DNA from: Deltaproteobacteria bacterium
Lineage (GTDB): Bacteria > Myxococcota > Kuafuiibacteriia > Kuafuiibacteriales > Kuafuiibacteriaceae
Direction: 5' to 3'
Assembly (NCBI GenBank): GCA_016713425.1
Contig: JADJPE010000005.1
Span: 1,054,001 to 1,118,000, forward strand
DNA length: 64,000 nt
Under the pieces are notes generated by a model that was not told where the DNA came from, made no database searches, and saw only the letters and a list, made by a program, of their open reading frames with translations. Position 1 is the stretch's first letter. The number at the start of each line of letters is the position of its first letter. Position numbers and translations under genes: made by a program. This document shows positions 36,527 to 44,086 of the stretch, one piece after another.

Positions 36527-38206
36527 TCACCCGCGCATTCGCTGCAATATCTCAGCGCGTTTCTCATTGCGCCGCGCCTCGACGTCCGCGAGCGAAGCTC
36601 GGGTCATGATCGCGTGCGCCTCCTGAAACGCGACCGCATTTTTCAAGATTGGGCGCTCGTAGTTCGCCGCCCGATCTCGAAGGTCCGTCTCTTCGTCGAT
36701 CCGGAGCTCGACTTCACCCTCGGGGAGGAACACGGTTGTCCATCGCTCCCCGGCGGCAACCTCGAGCGGTTCGCTACGAACCACTTTGTATGTTCCTCCG
36801 CGAGGGTGAAGACGCAGCGAGGGGATCGTGCTCAAGACGTCGAAGCCGTGGTCGGAGATCAGATCGTGCGCACGCGTCCCGATGAGCACCGAATCGCGGA
36901 TCTTGCCTTCGCCCGTAAGCTCCACGTCGATGAGCACCGAGTTCTCGAGCTGAATACGAGGCGAGATCACGCAATCGCCCACCACGAGATTGCCTCGCTC
37001 ATCGCGCTCTCGGTCAATGCCGGCCATCGCGCGAGCAACCTGACCGACCTCATTGGACGCGCCAAGCGCCATGTAGAACTCGAAGATCTGACGGTGCTGA
37101 CCGACGTCTCCCCAGAACTGATCCTCGAAATCAAGCGCCATCATAGAGATGGGCCGCCCATGCATCGCCTCGAAGGCGTCGAGCGCACGGCGAAGACGCT
37201 CGAGGACGTCGGGCATGCTCGTGGCAAGCTTTCGCATCGCGCTGCTCTCCGATGTCACGACGTCCCAGGCCTCGGCGCGCGAAGCCGGATGGGAGATCGC
37301 CGCGATGGTCAACGCGGTGAAGAGTTGAGGATCAAGATCCGGCCGGCTGCGGCGGTCCGCCGTAGAGTCGTTCACGTCACGGGTGAACTCAGCAAGCAAG
37401 ACATCCAACAGGGCACGCGAAAGGGCGATGGAACCGAGGTTCACGCCGCCAAAGAGCGCTCCGTCACGTCGCTGCAGAAGACCACGGTCCGCGAGCCGCT
37501 CCATCTCAGCGAGCGGCCGACGCGGAATGAAGGCAGTAACTTCGCCTGCCGCACTGACGCCGACCCAGTCTTTCGCTTGCGCCGATTCATCGGTCAGACG
37601 CTGCATGGACACGAAACGAACAACATCGGCTTGCGCGAACCGTGGGTCGGAGCCATCTAGATCCTTCGTCGGAATCTGAACCTCGTCCCCCCACTTGACG
37701 ACGATGCCGTCAAAACCGCTGCGGCGAAGATAAGCTTCGACCGGTGCAAAGTATTGAAGCGCAAGCTCTACCATCGGCAGATAACGCGGCCCTGACGACG
37801 AGCCATCTCGGACATAGGAAGACATCGCCGGCTTCTGTCCTAAGTCGGCCTCGGTGAACGGCGTGGCCCGGCTCCCCTCACCGAAAACGAAAGCGACCAA
37901 CGCGCCCAGACCCGGCTCGAACAGCGCCTTCATGCGCTGCCACAACAGGAGAACGCCAAACGCCTGGTTGACGGGGAGATCTTCGTGAAACGAGACGACC
38001 GTCTTCGCACGCAACCGAGGCTTCGCCTCCTCCATCGCGCATTGCCAAAAATCACGTGCCTCCGACGAGCCACAGACCGTGCCGACCAGGGCCGGCGGCT
38101 CGCCCGAGGCAAACAAGGCCCTGGTTCGCGCCACGTTCCTCAGCGCACCCGAAAGCGCACCTTCGCGGACGCCAGCGGGGTCTGAAGGGTCTGCCTTATC
38201 CGTCAT
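36527..38206 (-). CDS. Nucleotidyltransferase-like protein with beta-helix tail
   Basis: About 559 residues. A motif FGEGSRATPF...GQKPAM (~108-125) resembles the nucleotide-sugar pyrophosphorylase signature GxGxR-P-T-KPA. VNLGSIALSRALLDVLL (~255) resembles the substrate-product strand of such enzymes. The C-terminal region NSVLIDVELTGEGKIRDSVLIG looks like left-handed beta-helix turns, as in GlmU or GlgC. It is therefore a plausible sugar-1-phosphate nucleotidyltransferase, but the fit is divergent. It ends the operon starting with the DUF4912 protein (65 bp after the metallophosphoesterase), which supports alpha-glucan precursor supply. A start further upstream cannot be excluded. Confidence 0.65.
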   Translation of the reverse strand: MTDKADPSDPAGVREGALSGALRNVARTRALFASGEPPALVGTVCGSSEARDFWQCAMEEAKPRLRAKTVVSFHEDLPVNQAFGVLLLWQRMKALFEPGLGALVAFVFGEGSRATPFTEADLGQKPAMSSYVRDGSSSGPRYLPMVELALQYFAPVEAYLRRSGFDGIVVKWGDEVQIPTKDLDGSDPRFAQADVVRFVSMQRLTDESAQAKDWVGVSAAGEVTAFIPRRPLAEMERLADRGLLQRRDGALFGGVNLGSIALSRALLDVLLAEFTRDVNDSTADRRSRPDLDPQLFTALTIAAISHPASRAEAWDVVTSESSAMRKLATSMPDVLERLRRALDAFEAMHGRPISMMALDFEDQFWGDVGQHRQIFEFYMALGASNEVGQVARAMAGIDRERDERGNLVVGDCVISPRIQLENSVLIDVELTGEGKIRDSVLIGTRAHDLISDHGFDVLSTIPSLRLHPRGGTYKVVRSEPLEVAAGERWTTVFLPEGEVELRIDEETDLRDRAANYERPILKNAVAFQEAHAIMTRASLADVEARRNEKRAEILQRMRG

Positions 38207-38271
38207 CGCGCCGGTCAACATAGCCGCGGCGGGGCCTCGGCAAAAGCCCTTCGCCGCCACAAAGACGCGGC

Positions 38272-39129
38272 TCAGCCAACATAATCCTGGGCGCTCACGT
38301 TCCAAAGTCGGCGCTCGACCGTCGCCCGGCGGGCAACGACGTCGATGTTGTAGATGTTGTATCCCGCATGAGCGAGGTCGGTCGCGCTTCCGGCGCAAAA
38401 GATGGGCCGGTGCATCGTCGGCGTCTCGGTCGAAAACGGAGCGTGGAGATGTCCGTGGACAATGAGGTCGACGTAAGCACGCGGGTCATCGACGATCTGG
38501 AGCAACTCGGCCCAATCTCGAAGACCATGCAGCCGCCGGTCGGGCTCTCCCGTCGATCGAAGAATTCCATAATGAAGAGCGATGACCACGTATTCATGCC
38601 GAAGCGCGGGGTCGGTGAGCATCGCGACGAGGCGATGCCGTTGTTCCTCGCCGAGAAGGCCCGAGGCGTCGATGAGCGACGTCGGTCGAGCCGCATCGAG
38701 CAGAATGAGGGTCACGCCACCGCCAAGTCCTTTTCGATGCGGAAAGGCGCCGTCGGGCGCCGACAATGACCCGAGCGCGGTCTCAAAGCGCCGCTCCGTC
38801 TTCGCCATCTCGAAATAACGGTCGTGGTTGCCAGGAATGATTGTGTGTCGCTCCGGATGCAGAAGGCGCTCGCCGTACAAGCGCGCGCATCGGCTGAACT
38901 CTTCGAGATAGCTCATCGAAGTGACGTCGCCGGTACAGAGCGCATGGTCGACCTGCTGCCGATCGATGTCGTCGAGAAGCGCTGCGATTCGGACTTCTAC
39001 GTCCTTGAATCGACGGCGGCGCCCACCGAGCAAGTAGTTCATCCCGCCCGCGACTCGCTTGGTTGCCCACCCCTCGAATCGTGGCCGAATCGTCATGTGG
39101 ATGTCGGAGTAGTGCGCGAGTCGCATCAT
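38272..39129 (-). CDS. Calcineurin-like metallophosphoesterase
   Basis: 285 residues with the full metal-binding set: HYSDIHM (D-x-H), CTGDVTS (GD), PGNHDRYF (GNHD), IALHYG and VHGHLH (GHxH). It hydrolyses a phosphomonoester or diester; the substrate is not readable. The start codon overlaps the stop of the GH57 branching enzyme (ATGA), so the proteins are made together. The following nucleotidyltransferase-like gene is 65 bp away. A role in trimming phosphorylated sugars or in regulation of glucan metabolism is inference. Confidence 0.9.
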   Translation of the reverse strand: MMRLAHYSDIHMTIRPRFEGWATKRVAGGMNYLLGGRRRRFKDVEVRIAALLDDIDRQQVDHALCTGDVTSMSYLEEFSRCARLYGERLLHPERHTIIPGNHDRYFEMAKTERRFETALGSLSAPDGAFPHRKGLGGGVTLILLDAARPTSLIDASGLLGEEQRHRLVAMLTDPALRHEYVVIALHYGILRSTGEPDRRLHGLRDWAELLQIVDDPRAYVDLIVHGHLHAPFSTETPTMHRPIFCAGSATDLAHAGYNIYNIDVVARRATVERRLWNVSAQDYVG

Positions 39130-40805
39130 CGTTCATCGAACCATGGCGGCCGGAAGTGCTCGAGAAAAAGTCGGTGGTCATACTTGAGGAAGATGCGATC
39201 GCGGTCGACGATCGTAAGCATCTCGTCAACGAGGGCCATCCGAGCCTGAATGTCGGCGTCTCCGCTCTTGCCCTCGAGCGACAGAGCCTGGCGAACGATG
39301 TTGAACCGATCCAAGTGCCGACGGACCTGGGCCTCCGCATATCCGACCGATGTCCCCATCGTCAAAATGAACGGCCAATCGCTGGCGCTCGCGAGCAGCA
39401 GCTCGCGGCCGAGCAAGTTGAGGTACGTGCTCTGAAGCGTCGAAGGCGTCGGATAGCGGGCCAAGACGCGCTGAAGCTCGGCTGAGGCCTCCGAGATCGC
39501 TTCAAAGATCCAGTCATTCTTCTCGTTCAGCCAAACCTCACCGTATCCGCCCGCGCCCCAGGAACTCATCGAAGGCTGGGCGGCCTGGAAGTCGAGACCA
39601 GAGTGAATCACGTCCGTCGGAGTCGACACGCGAAAGACATCTTGGTCATAGATCGCCTTGCGCATGACGAGGTCGAGAAACTCAGGCCCTTCCGCCCACC
39701 AGTGTCCGAACAATTCGGCGTCGTAGGGCGCAACGATGACCGGCGACCGCCCCATGACGCGCCGCCAGTGGTCGATTTGGTGAGTCCGATTGAAGACGAA
39801 GTTTCCCGCGTGCGTGTCGGCCGCCTCGAGGGCTGCGACGCGGTCGTACGGTTCCTTCTCGTCGAGGGGGACGTGTCGCGCCGAGATGCGATGGTACTTG
39901 AGTCCCACATTCCGTCGACCTCCGTCGGGCAGGACGAAGCCTTCGAGATCTTCGGCTGGGAGATCGTGCCCCGCATCTCGATAAAACTCGAGGTACCGGC
40001 CATCGCCCGGGTAGCCGCTGTCGGCGCTCCAAACCTGCTGGGACGACTCAGGGTCCCGCGGGAACGCCAACACACCGCTTGGACAGACGATGGGCGACAT
40101 CGTCCCGTGCACAGGCGCGGGATCGGCATTGAGCACGCCGTGCGCGTCGACAAAGAAGTAACAGAGACCCTCGTCGGCCAGAAATTGGTCGAGACCTCTG
40201 TAGTAGCCGCACTCGGGCAACCAAATGCCCGGCGGATGTCGGCCAAAATGCGTGCGGTGAGCGTCGACGGCAATCCGAATCTGTGCACGCACGAACGCGG
40301 GATCGGCGGCGAAGTGAGGAAGAAACGCGTGGGTTGCCGAGCAGGTCGCGAGTTCGAGAATGCCCTCATCCTGCAGCCTCGCGCACGCGCCGAGAAGGTC
40401 TCTCGAATACACGTCGTTGAAGGTGTGCGCGCACCGGTTGAGGCGTTCCAAATGCATCGCGGCCGTCGATGCGAATCGTGAGTCGTGCCGAGTTCGCCTG
40501 ACCTCCTTTTCCGCCAACCGAATCAGTCGCTCGAGGCGAGTGCGGTATCGCTTCATCAGGAGCGAGTCAGACAGCATTTCTGAGAGCGGCGGTGACACCG
40601 ACATCGTGATGCGGGCCGGATGCTTCGCCGAAAGCCAAGCATCCATCTTCATCAGCATCGGAAGATAGGTCTCGGTGATCGCTTCGTAGAGCCAGTCCTC
40701 TTCCAGGAAGTCCTCATGCTCAGGATGGCGAACGTACGGAAGATGGGCGTGCAAGAAAAAGACGAGATGCCCAGTCGGAAGACTGCGGACCTCCGGCGAC
40801 TTCAC
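39126..40805 (-). CDS. GH57 1,4-alpha-glucan branching enzyme
   Basis: 559 residues of the DUF1957/GH57 branching type. Motifs are FFLHAHLPYVRHPEHE (HLP motif), SATHAFLP, GIWLPECGYYRG with the nucleophile Glu, and APYDAELFGHWWAEG with the catalytic Asp; the last closely matches characterised archaeal GH57 branching enzymes. It creates alpha-1,6 branches in glycogen-like polymers. The GTG start at 40805 forms a GTGA overlap with the DUF4912 gene stop, and its own stop overlaps the metallophosphoesterase start, making a coupled operon. The GH57 gene at 15.7 kb is a second, different family member. Confidence 0.95.
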   Translation of the reverse strand: MKSPEVRSLPTGHLVFFLHAHLPYVRHPEHEDFLEEDWLYEAITETYLPMLMKMDAWLSAKHPARITMSVSPPLSEMLSDSLLMKRYRTRLERLIRLAEKEVRRTRHDSRFASTAAMHLERLNRCAHTFNDVYSRDLLGACARLQDEGILELATCSATHAFLPHFAADPAFVRAQIRIAVDAHRTHFGRHPPGIWLPECGYYRGLDQFLADEGLCYFFVDAHGVLNADPAPVHGTMSPIVCPSGVLAFPRDPESSQQVWSADSGYPGDGRYLEFYRDAGHDLPAEDLEGFVLPDGGRRNVGLKYHRISARHVPLDEKEPYDRVAALEAADTHAGNFVFNRTHQIDHWRRVMGRSPVIVAPYDAELFGHWWAEGPEFLDLVMRKAIYDQDVFRVSTPTDVIHSGLDFQAAQPSMSSWGAGGYGEVWLNEKNDWIFEAISEASAELQRVLARYPTPSTLQSTYLNLLGRELLLASASDWPFILTMGTSVGYAEAQVRRHLDRFNIVRQALSLEGKSGDADIQARMALVDEMLTIVDRDRIFLKYDHRLFLEHFRPPWFDER

Positions 40806-42394
40806 GCGTGAGGTCCTCGGCGCCCAAACGTATCCGAGGCGACCGTATGCGAACTCGGCAGTCCCCCGCCCGCGCCAAGCGCGCTCGGGGTCGCGCCGTC
40901 GACTCGCGCGCTCACTTCGCCGACGTGCGCGCTCACTTCGCCAACGTGCGCGCTCACTTCGCCGACGTGCGCGCTCACTTCGCCAACGTACGCGCTCACT
41001 TCGCCAACGTACGCGCTCACTTCGCAAACGTACGCGCTCACTTCGCAAACGTACGCGCTTGCCGGCTGAGCGCGCGAGCTTGCGCCGTCGATATGCGCGC
41101 TCACTTCGCCGACGTGCGGCCTCACTTCGCCAACGTACGCGCTTGCCGGCTGAGCGCGCGAGCTTGCGCCGTCGACATGCGCGCTCACTTCACCGACGGG
41201 CGCGCTCACTTCGCTAACGTACGCGCTTGCCGGCTGAGCGCGCGAGCTTGCGCCGTCGACATGCGCGCTCACTTCGCCAACGGGCGCGCTTGCCGGCTCG
41301 ACGAGAAGGCTCGCTTGCTCGGTCGCGGGCGCACGGGTGCTCAGCGTCGGCGCGAGAATGTTCGGCATCGGCCCGGAATGGCCCGCATCACCAGCCGACG
41401 CACACGCACCCATTTGCGGGTCAGTCCCAGCACGCGCTTCGATCAAACGTCGCGCCTCGCGGGCTCGCGGAGACAGGGGAACCGCCGCCGCCGAACGAAA
41501 CGTTGAACCGGTAGCCTCAGCCTCGGCTTCAGCCGCGCGGTTCGGCGGCGCTACACACGCGTTCGATGCTGAGCGCCGCCCGCCGCCAGCCTGGGCCCGC
41601 TGGGCAAGCAGGCAGCGAAGATGTTCCGCGCCAATAAAGGTCGGGGTTGGGCTCGGTCGCTCGGGGCCAGCCGAGGCGGCCAGCACCATCGACGACCGAA
41701 GGCGCTCGATCGTTCGTCCGTCCATGGCCGTCACCTGTTCGATGTACGCAACGAGCGGATGTCGCGATGCAGGGAGTCGAAAATACCGGCGGCCCTCGGA
41801 CAACGCCTCGAACTGCAGAACTTCGGACACCACCACGACCCCCGTTGACGACTCAACGATTCGAAGCCGAATCGTCGCCTCGTCGCGCGGTCTTGCTTCT
41901 TCTGAGAGCTTCCACGAAACGAAACCCCAGGCGGGATCGCGCGCCACAAGAAGGAGTCGCTCCCTCGACGCATCCGGCACCGCGTAACGGTGACTCGGGG
42001 AGAGCTCCGAATGATCGCACGGTCGCGGCGGGTGCGCAGTCGTGGGCGTGCCTGTGCTGGGTGTGCTGAGAGGCCGCATGAGGCTCGGACTCATGGACGG
42101 TCTGGGAGACACTGGCGCGGATGGGGGCCCGGGCGGTGCCCCTTTTGGCATCATCGTGGAGAGCGACGTCGACAGCGTCGTCTCGGGCTCGGCTGAGCTC
42201 GGCGACCCCCGCCCCGCCTGGGGTGTCGTTTGTACCGGCCGGCCGGCCACGAGGCTCACGACACGATCCATCACCACAATTCCCAAGTGCTTGATTCGGC
42301 CATGCTCCCGGGGCGCATCGAGCGAACGGGCAGCCAGCGCAACACGACCCAAAGAAGGCCACGCTCGTCGCCCTGCTTCGTCGTCGAAGCGCAT
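40802..42394 (-). CDS. DUF4912-type protein with long repeat tail
   Basis: About 530 residues. A Pro/Ser-rich N-terminal region leads to a DUF4912-like domain (~138-248) with RERLLLVARDPAWGFVSWKL and GRRYFRLPASRHPLVAYIE. DUF4912 proteins often sit beside GH57 or branching enzymes, as here. The C-terminal ~170 residues are a degenerate array of EVSAHVG and SSRAQPASAYVG units. The stop overlaps the branching enzyme start by four bases. The start is uncertain (ATG 42394, or an internal ATG at 42271). The role is probably carbohydrate-related; the tail is likely an extended surface or linker region. Confidence 0.8.
   Translation of the reverse strand: MRFDDEAGRRAWPSLGRVALAARSLDAPREHGRIKHLGIVVMDRVVSLVAGRPVQTTPQAGRGSPSSAEPETTLSTSLSTMMPKGAPPGPPSAPVSPRPSMSPSLMRPLSTPSTGTPTTAHPPRPCDHSELSPSHRYAVPDASRERLLLVARDPAWGFVSWKLSEEARPRDEATIRLRIVESSTGVVVVSEVLQFEALSEGRRYFRLPASRHPLVAYIEQVTAMDGRTIERLRSSMVLAASAGPERPSPTPTFIGAEHLRCLLAQRAQAGGGRRSASNACVAPPNRAAEAEAEATGSTFRSAAAVPLSPRAREARRLIEARAGTDPQMGACASAGDAGHSGPMPNILAPTLSTRAPATEQASLLVEPASAPVGEVSAHVDGASSRAQPASAYVSEVSAPVGEVSAHVDGASSRAQPASAYVGEVRPHVGEVSAHIDGASSRAQPASAYVCEVSAYVCEVSAYVGEVSAYVGEVSAHVGEVSAHVGEVSAHVGEVSARVDGATPSALGAGGGLPSSHTVASDTFGRRGPHA
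40893..41300 (-). repeat. 21-bp and 63-bp tandem repeats in the DUF4912 protein tail
   Basis: Many copies of a 21-bp unit encode Glu-Val-Ser-Ala-His/Tyr-Val-Gly. Several copies are embedded in a longer 63-bp unit that adds the DGASSRAQPASAY segment. The DNA similarity between copies is high. Confidence 0.9.
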
Positions 42395-42489
42395 GTTTTC
42401 CCGACCTAGCACGCGGATCCACACGTGGCGACGCTTTCCACACACGCAAAGCTTTCCGGTGGGCGAGAGGTCTGGGATGGTTGCGCCCA

Positions 42490-43176
42490 GTGAGCGTCGA
42501 CACCTCCCGCGCGCTGGCGGTCATTCTGCTCGCGCTCATTAGCCTGCTGATCACCCTGATTCTGAGGCGGCCAAACCGTCTCTTCAGCGGAGGTCGGCAC
42601 GCCCTGCCACAGAAACTCGATCTCGTCCCCCTCGAGAGCGACCAGGTGAACGAAGAGGCTTCGCAGTTGTTGGGTTTTCTTGAGGGGCGCCTCCGAGGAT
42701 TCGGCTTCGAACGGGCGGGTCCCATCTCGCAGGCTCTCAGGCCCGACCGCTCGAAATATCGGTATCTTGTCGTTCCCTTCGTCCAGGCTGATGAAGCCAC
42801 GGTGCTGCTCACGGCCGTCGAAACGGCGGCCCACGCTCGGGCCGAGCTGATGCTCCATTTCGTGACGCGCATGTCGGGTGACCGGACTGTCGAGACGTCG
42901 ACTCTAACCGGCCTTGGTGAAATTCCGCCGCCGCCGGGGGTCGAGCTCGTTGTTGTCCTCGATGCGGGTTCGGTGGACGAAATCTGGAGCCTGCACCGAC
43001 GCGCCCTTACGCGCCATGCGCGGCGCGAACGCATGCCCACGGCGGGCGCGGACTGCATTCCCCTGGCGACGGCGACCTACGCGGCTTGGATCCAAGCCGC
43101 CGTCCGTGCACAACGCCTCCGACTCGGAAAGCCGGGGACCTACCGAATCCGGACCCGCCCGCGCAGCACCGTTTGA
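42490..43176 (+). CDS. Membrane-anchored protein of unknown function
   Basis: About 228 residues from a GTG; a TTG at 42481 is the alternative. A single N-terminal membrane helix (ALAVILLALISLLITLIL) is followed by an alpha/beta soluble domain with repeated hydrophobic strands (YRYLVVPFVQADEATVLLTAV, VELVVVLDAGSVDEIWSLH). I recognise no family. It is divergent from the DUF4912 operon. Confidence 0.75.
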   Translation: MSVDTSRALAVILLALISLLITLILRRPNRLFSGGRHALPQKLDLVPLESDQVNEEASQLLGFLEGRLRGFGFERAGPISQALRPDRSKYRYLVVPFVQADEATVLLTAVETAAHARAELMLHFVTRMSGDRTVETSTLTGLGEIPPPPGVELVVVLDAGSVDEIWSLHRRALTRHARRERMPTAGADCIPLATATYAAWIQAAVRAQRLRLGKPGTYRIRTRPRSTV

Positions 43177-43272
43177 AAGTCCCGTGAGGGCCATCATAGA
43201 CCATCCGCGACTATCCAAGGCGCGAGCCTGGACGGTATCTCAGGGTGTCAGTCAGACGAGGCATTCACAGCC

Positions 43273-44025
43273 ATGAGAACCACAAACCACACAGAAACCT
43301 CACCCGGGCATCACCGCCCAACCCGTACCCTCTGGATGACGCTTGCGCTCTCGCTCACACTCGCACTCGCCACCCAGACGCTCACGGCATGTGCGAGCTT
43401 CTCGACGCACATGACGGCGCGCCCCACCGAAAAAGGGAAGACCGAGCTGGGGGCGAACGTCGACGTCTTGGTGACGCGTGCGAAAGACACGCAGGAACTT
43501 CTCGTCATGCCCGTTCCGGAGATCTCACTGCGCTACGGTTTCAGCGACCGCGCAGACTTCGGCGGCAAAGTGTCGCTGAGCAAAGCGGGCGGCGAAGTCA
43601 GCAGCCGCATTGCGTTGGTCCGGAGCGATGTCTTCGACCTCGCGGTCGTTCCGGCCGCTGGCCTCGCGGCCGGCTCGGTGACGAGCGACAAGAACGTCGG
43701 CGTTCTCGTGTCGTTCGGACTCCCGGTCCTCGCCAACATCCGACTCGGCGATACCGGCGATCTCGTCTTGGGAGGCAAACTCCACGCCCACTTTGGCACC
43801 GTCGAAGACGACACATCGAGCGACGGCACGGGTGGCACGAGCAGCAGTGCGCCGGTCGGTTCCTTCATGCTCTACCCAGGCTGGGTCGTCGGGCTCAACC
43901 TCGAGCTCTCCGATACCTTTGCCGTCATGCCCGAGATCAATGTGCTGTTCCCTTACGATCCGGAGGAGAACAGCTTCGCCAAGCCGCTCTTTCAGGGAGG
44001 CATCGGCTTCACGTTCGGCATCTGA
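43273..44025 (+). CDS. Outer membrane beta-barrel lipoprotein-like protein
   Basis: 250 residues. The signal peptide has a Leu/Ala/Thr-rich core and ends LTACAS, a good lipobox. Mature strands alternate hydrophobic and polar residues (ISLRYGFSDRADFGGKVSL, SFMLYPGWVVGLNLEL, FQGGIGFTFGI), suggesting an 8-12 strand outer membrane barrel ending with a C-terminal aromatic pattern. It ends just before a perfect 7-bp hairpin shared with the convergent peptidase gene. The function is unknown. Confidence 0.8.
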   Translation: MRTTNHTETSPGHHRPTRTLWMTLALSLTLALATQTLTACASFSTHMTARPTEKGKTELGANVDVLVTRAKDTQELLVMPVPEISLRYGFSDRADFGGKVSLSKAGGEVSSRIALVRSDVFDLAVVPAAGLAAGSVTSDKNVGVLVSFGLPVLANIRLGDTGDLVLGGKLHAHFGTVEDDTSSDGTGGTSSSAPVGSFMLYPGWVVGLNLELSDTFAVMPEINVLFPYDPEENSFAKPLFQGGIGFTFGI

Positions 44026-44064
44026 AGCCACGGCCCTGTGGACCCTACGACCAAAGCCATCGTC

Positions 44065-44084
44065 CTCGCGCTTGTCGGCGCGAG
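44065..44084. terminator. Candidate bidirectional terminator hairpin
   Basis: CTCGCGC-TTGTCG-GCGCGAG forms a perfect seven-base-pair stem with a six-base loop in the 61-bp gap between convergent stop codons. No T-run follows on either side, so it may be an RNA-stability element rather than a true terminator. Confidence 0.4.
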
Positions 44085-44086
44085 CC

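Noticed and set aside
40806..41048. Upstream extension of the GH57 branching enzyme with an Arg-Ser-Glu repeat leader
   Set aside because: The extension is another frame of the DUF4912 repeat tail. The GTG at 40805 gives the normal N-terminus and a coupled overlap.
40893..41300. Repeated 21-bp units considered as a CRISPR or origin iteron array
   Set aside because: They encode a regular peptide tail in frame and lack spacers, AT-rich DNA or replication genes nearby.
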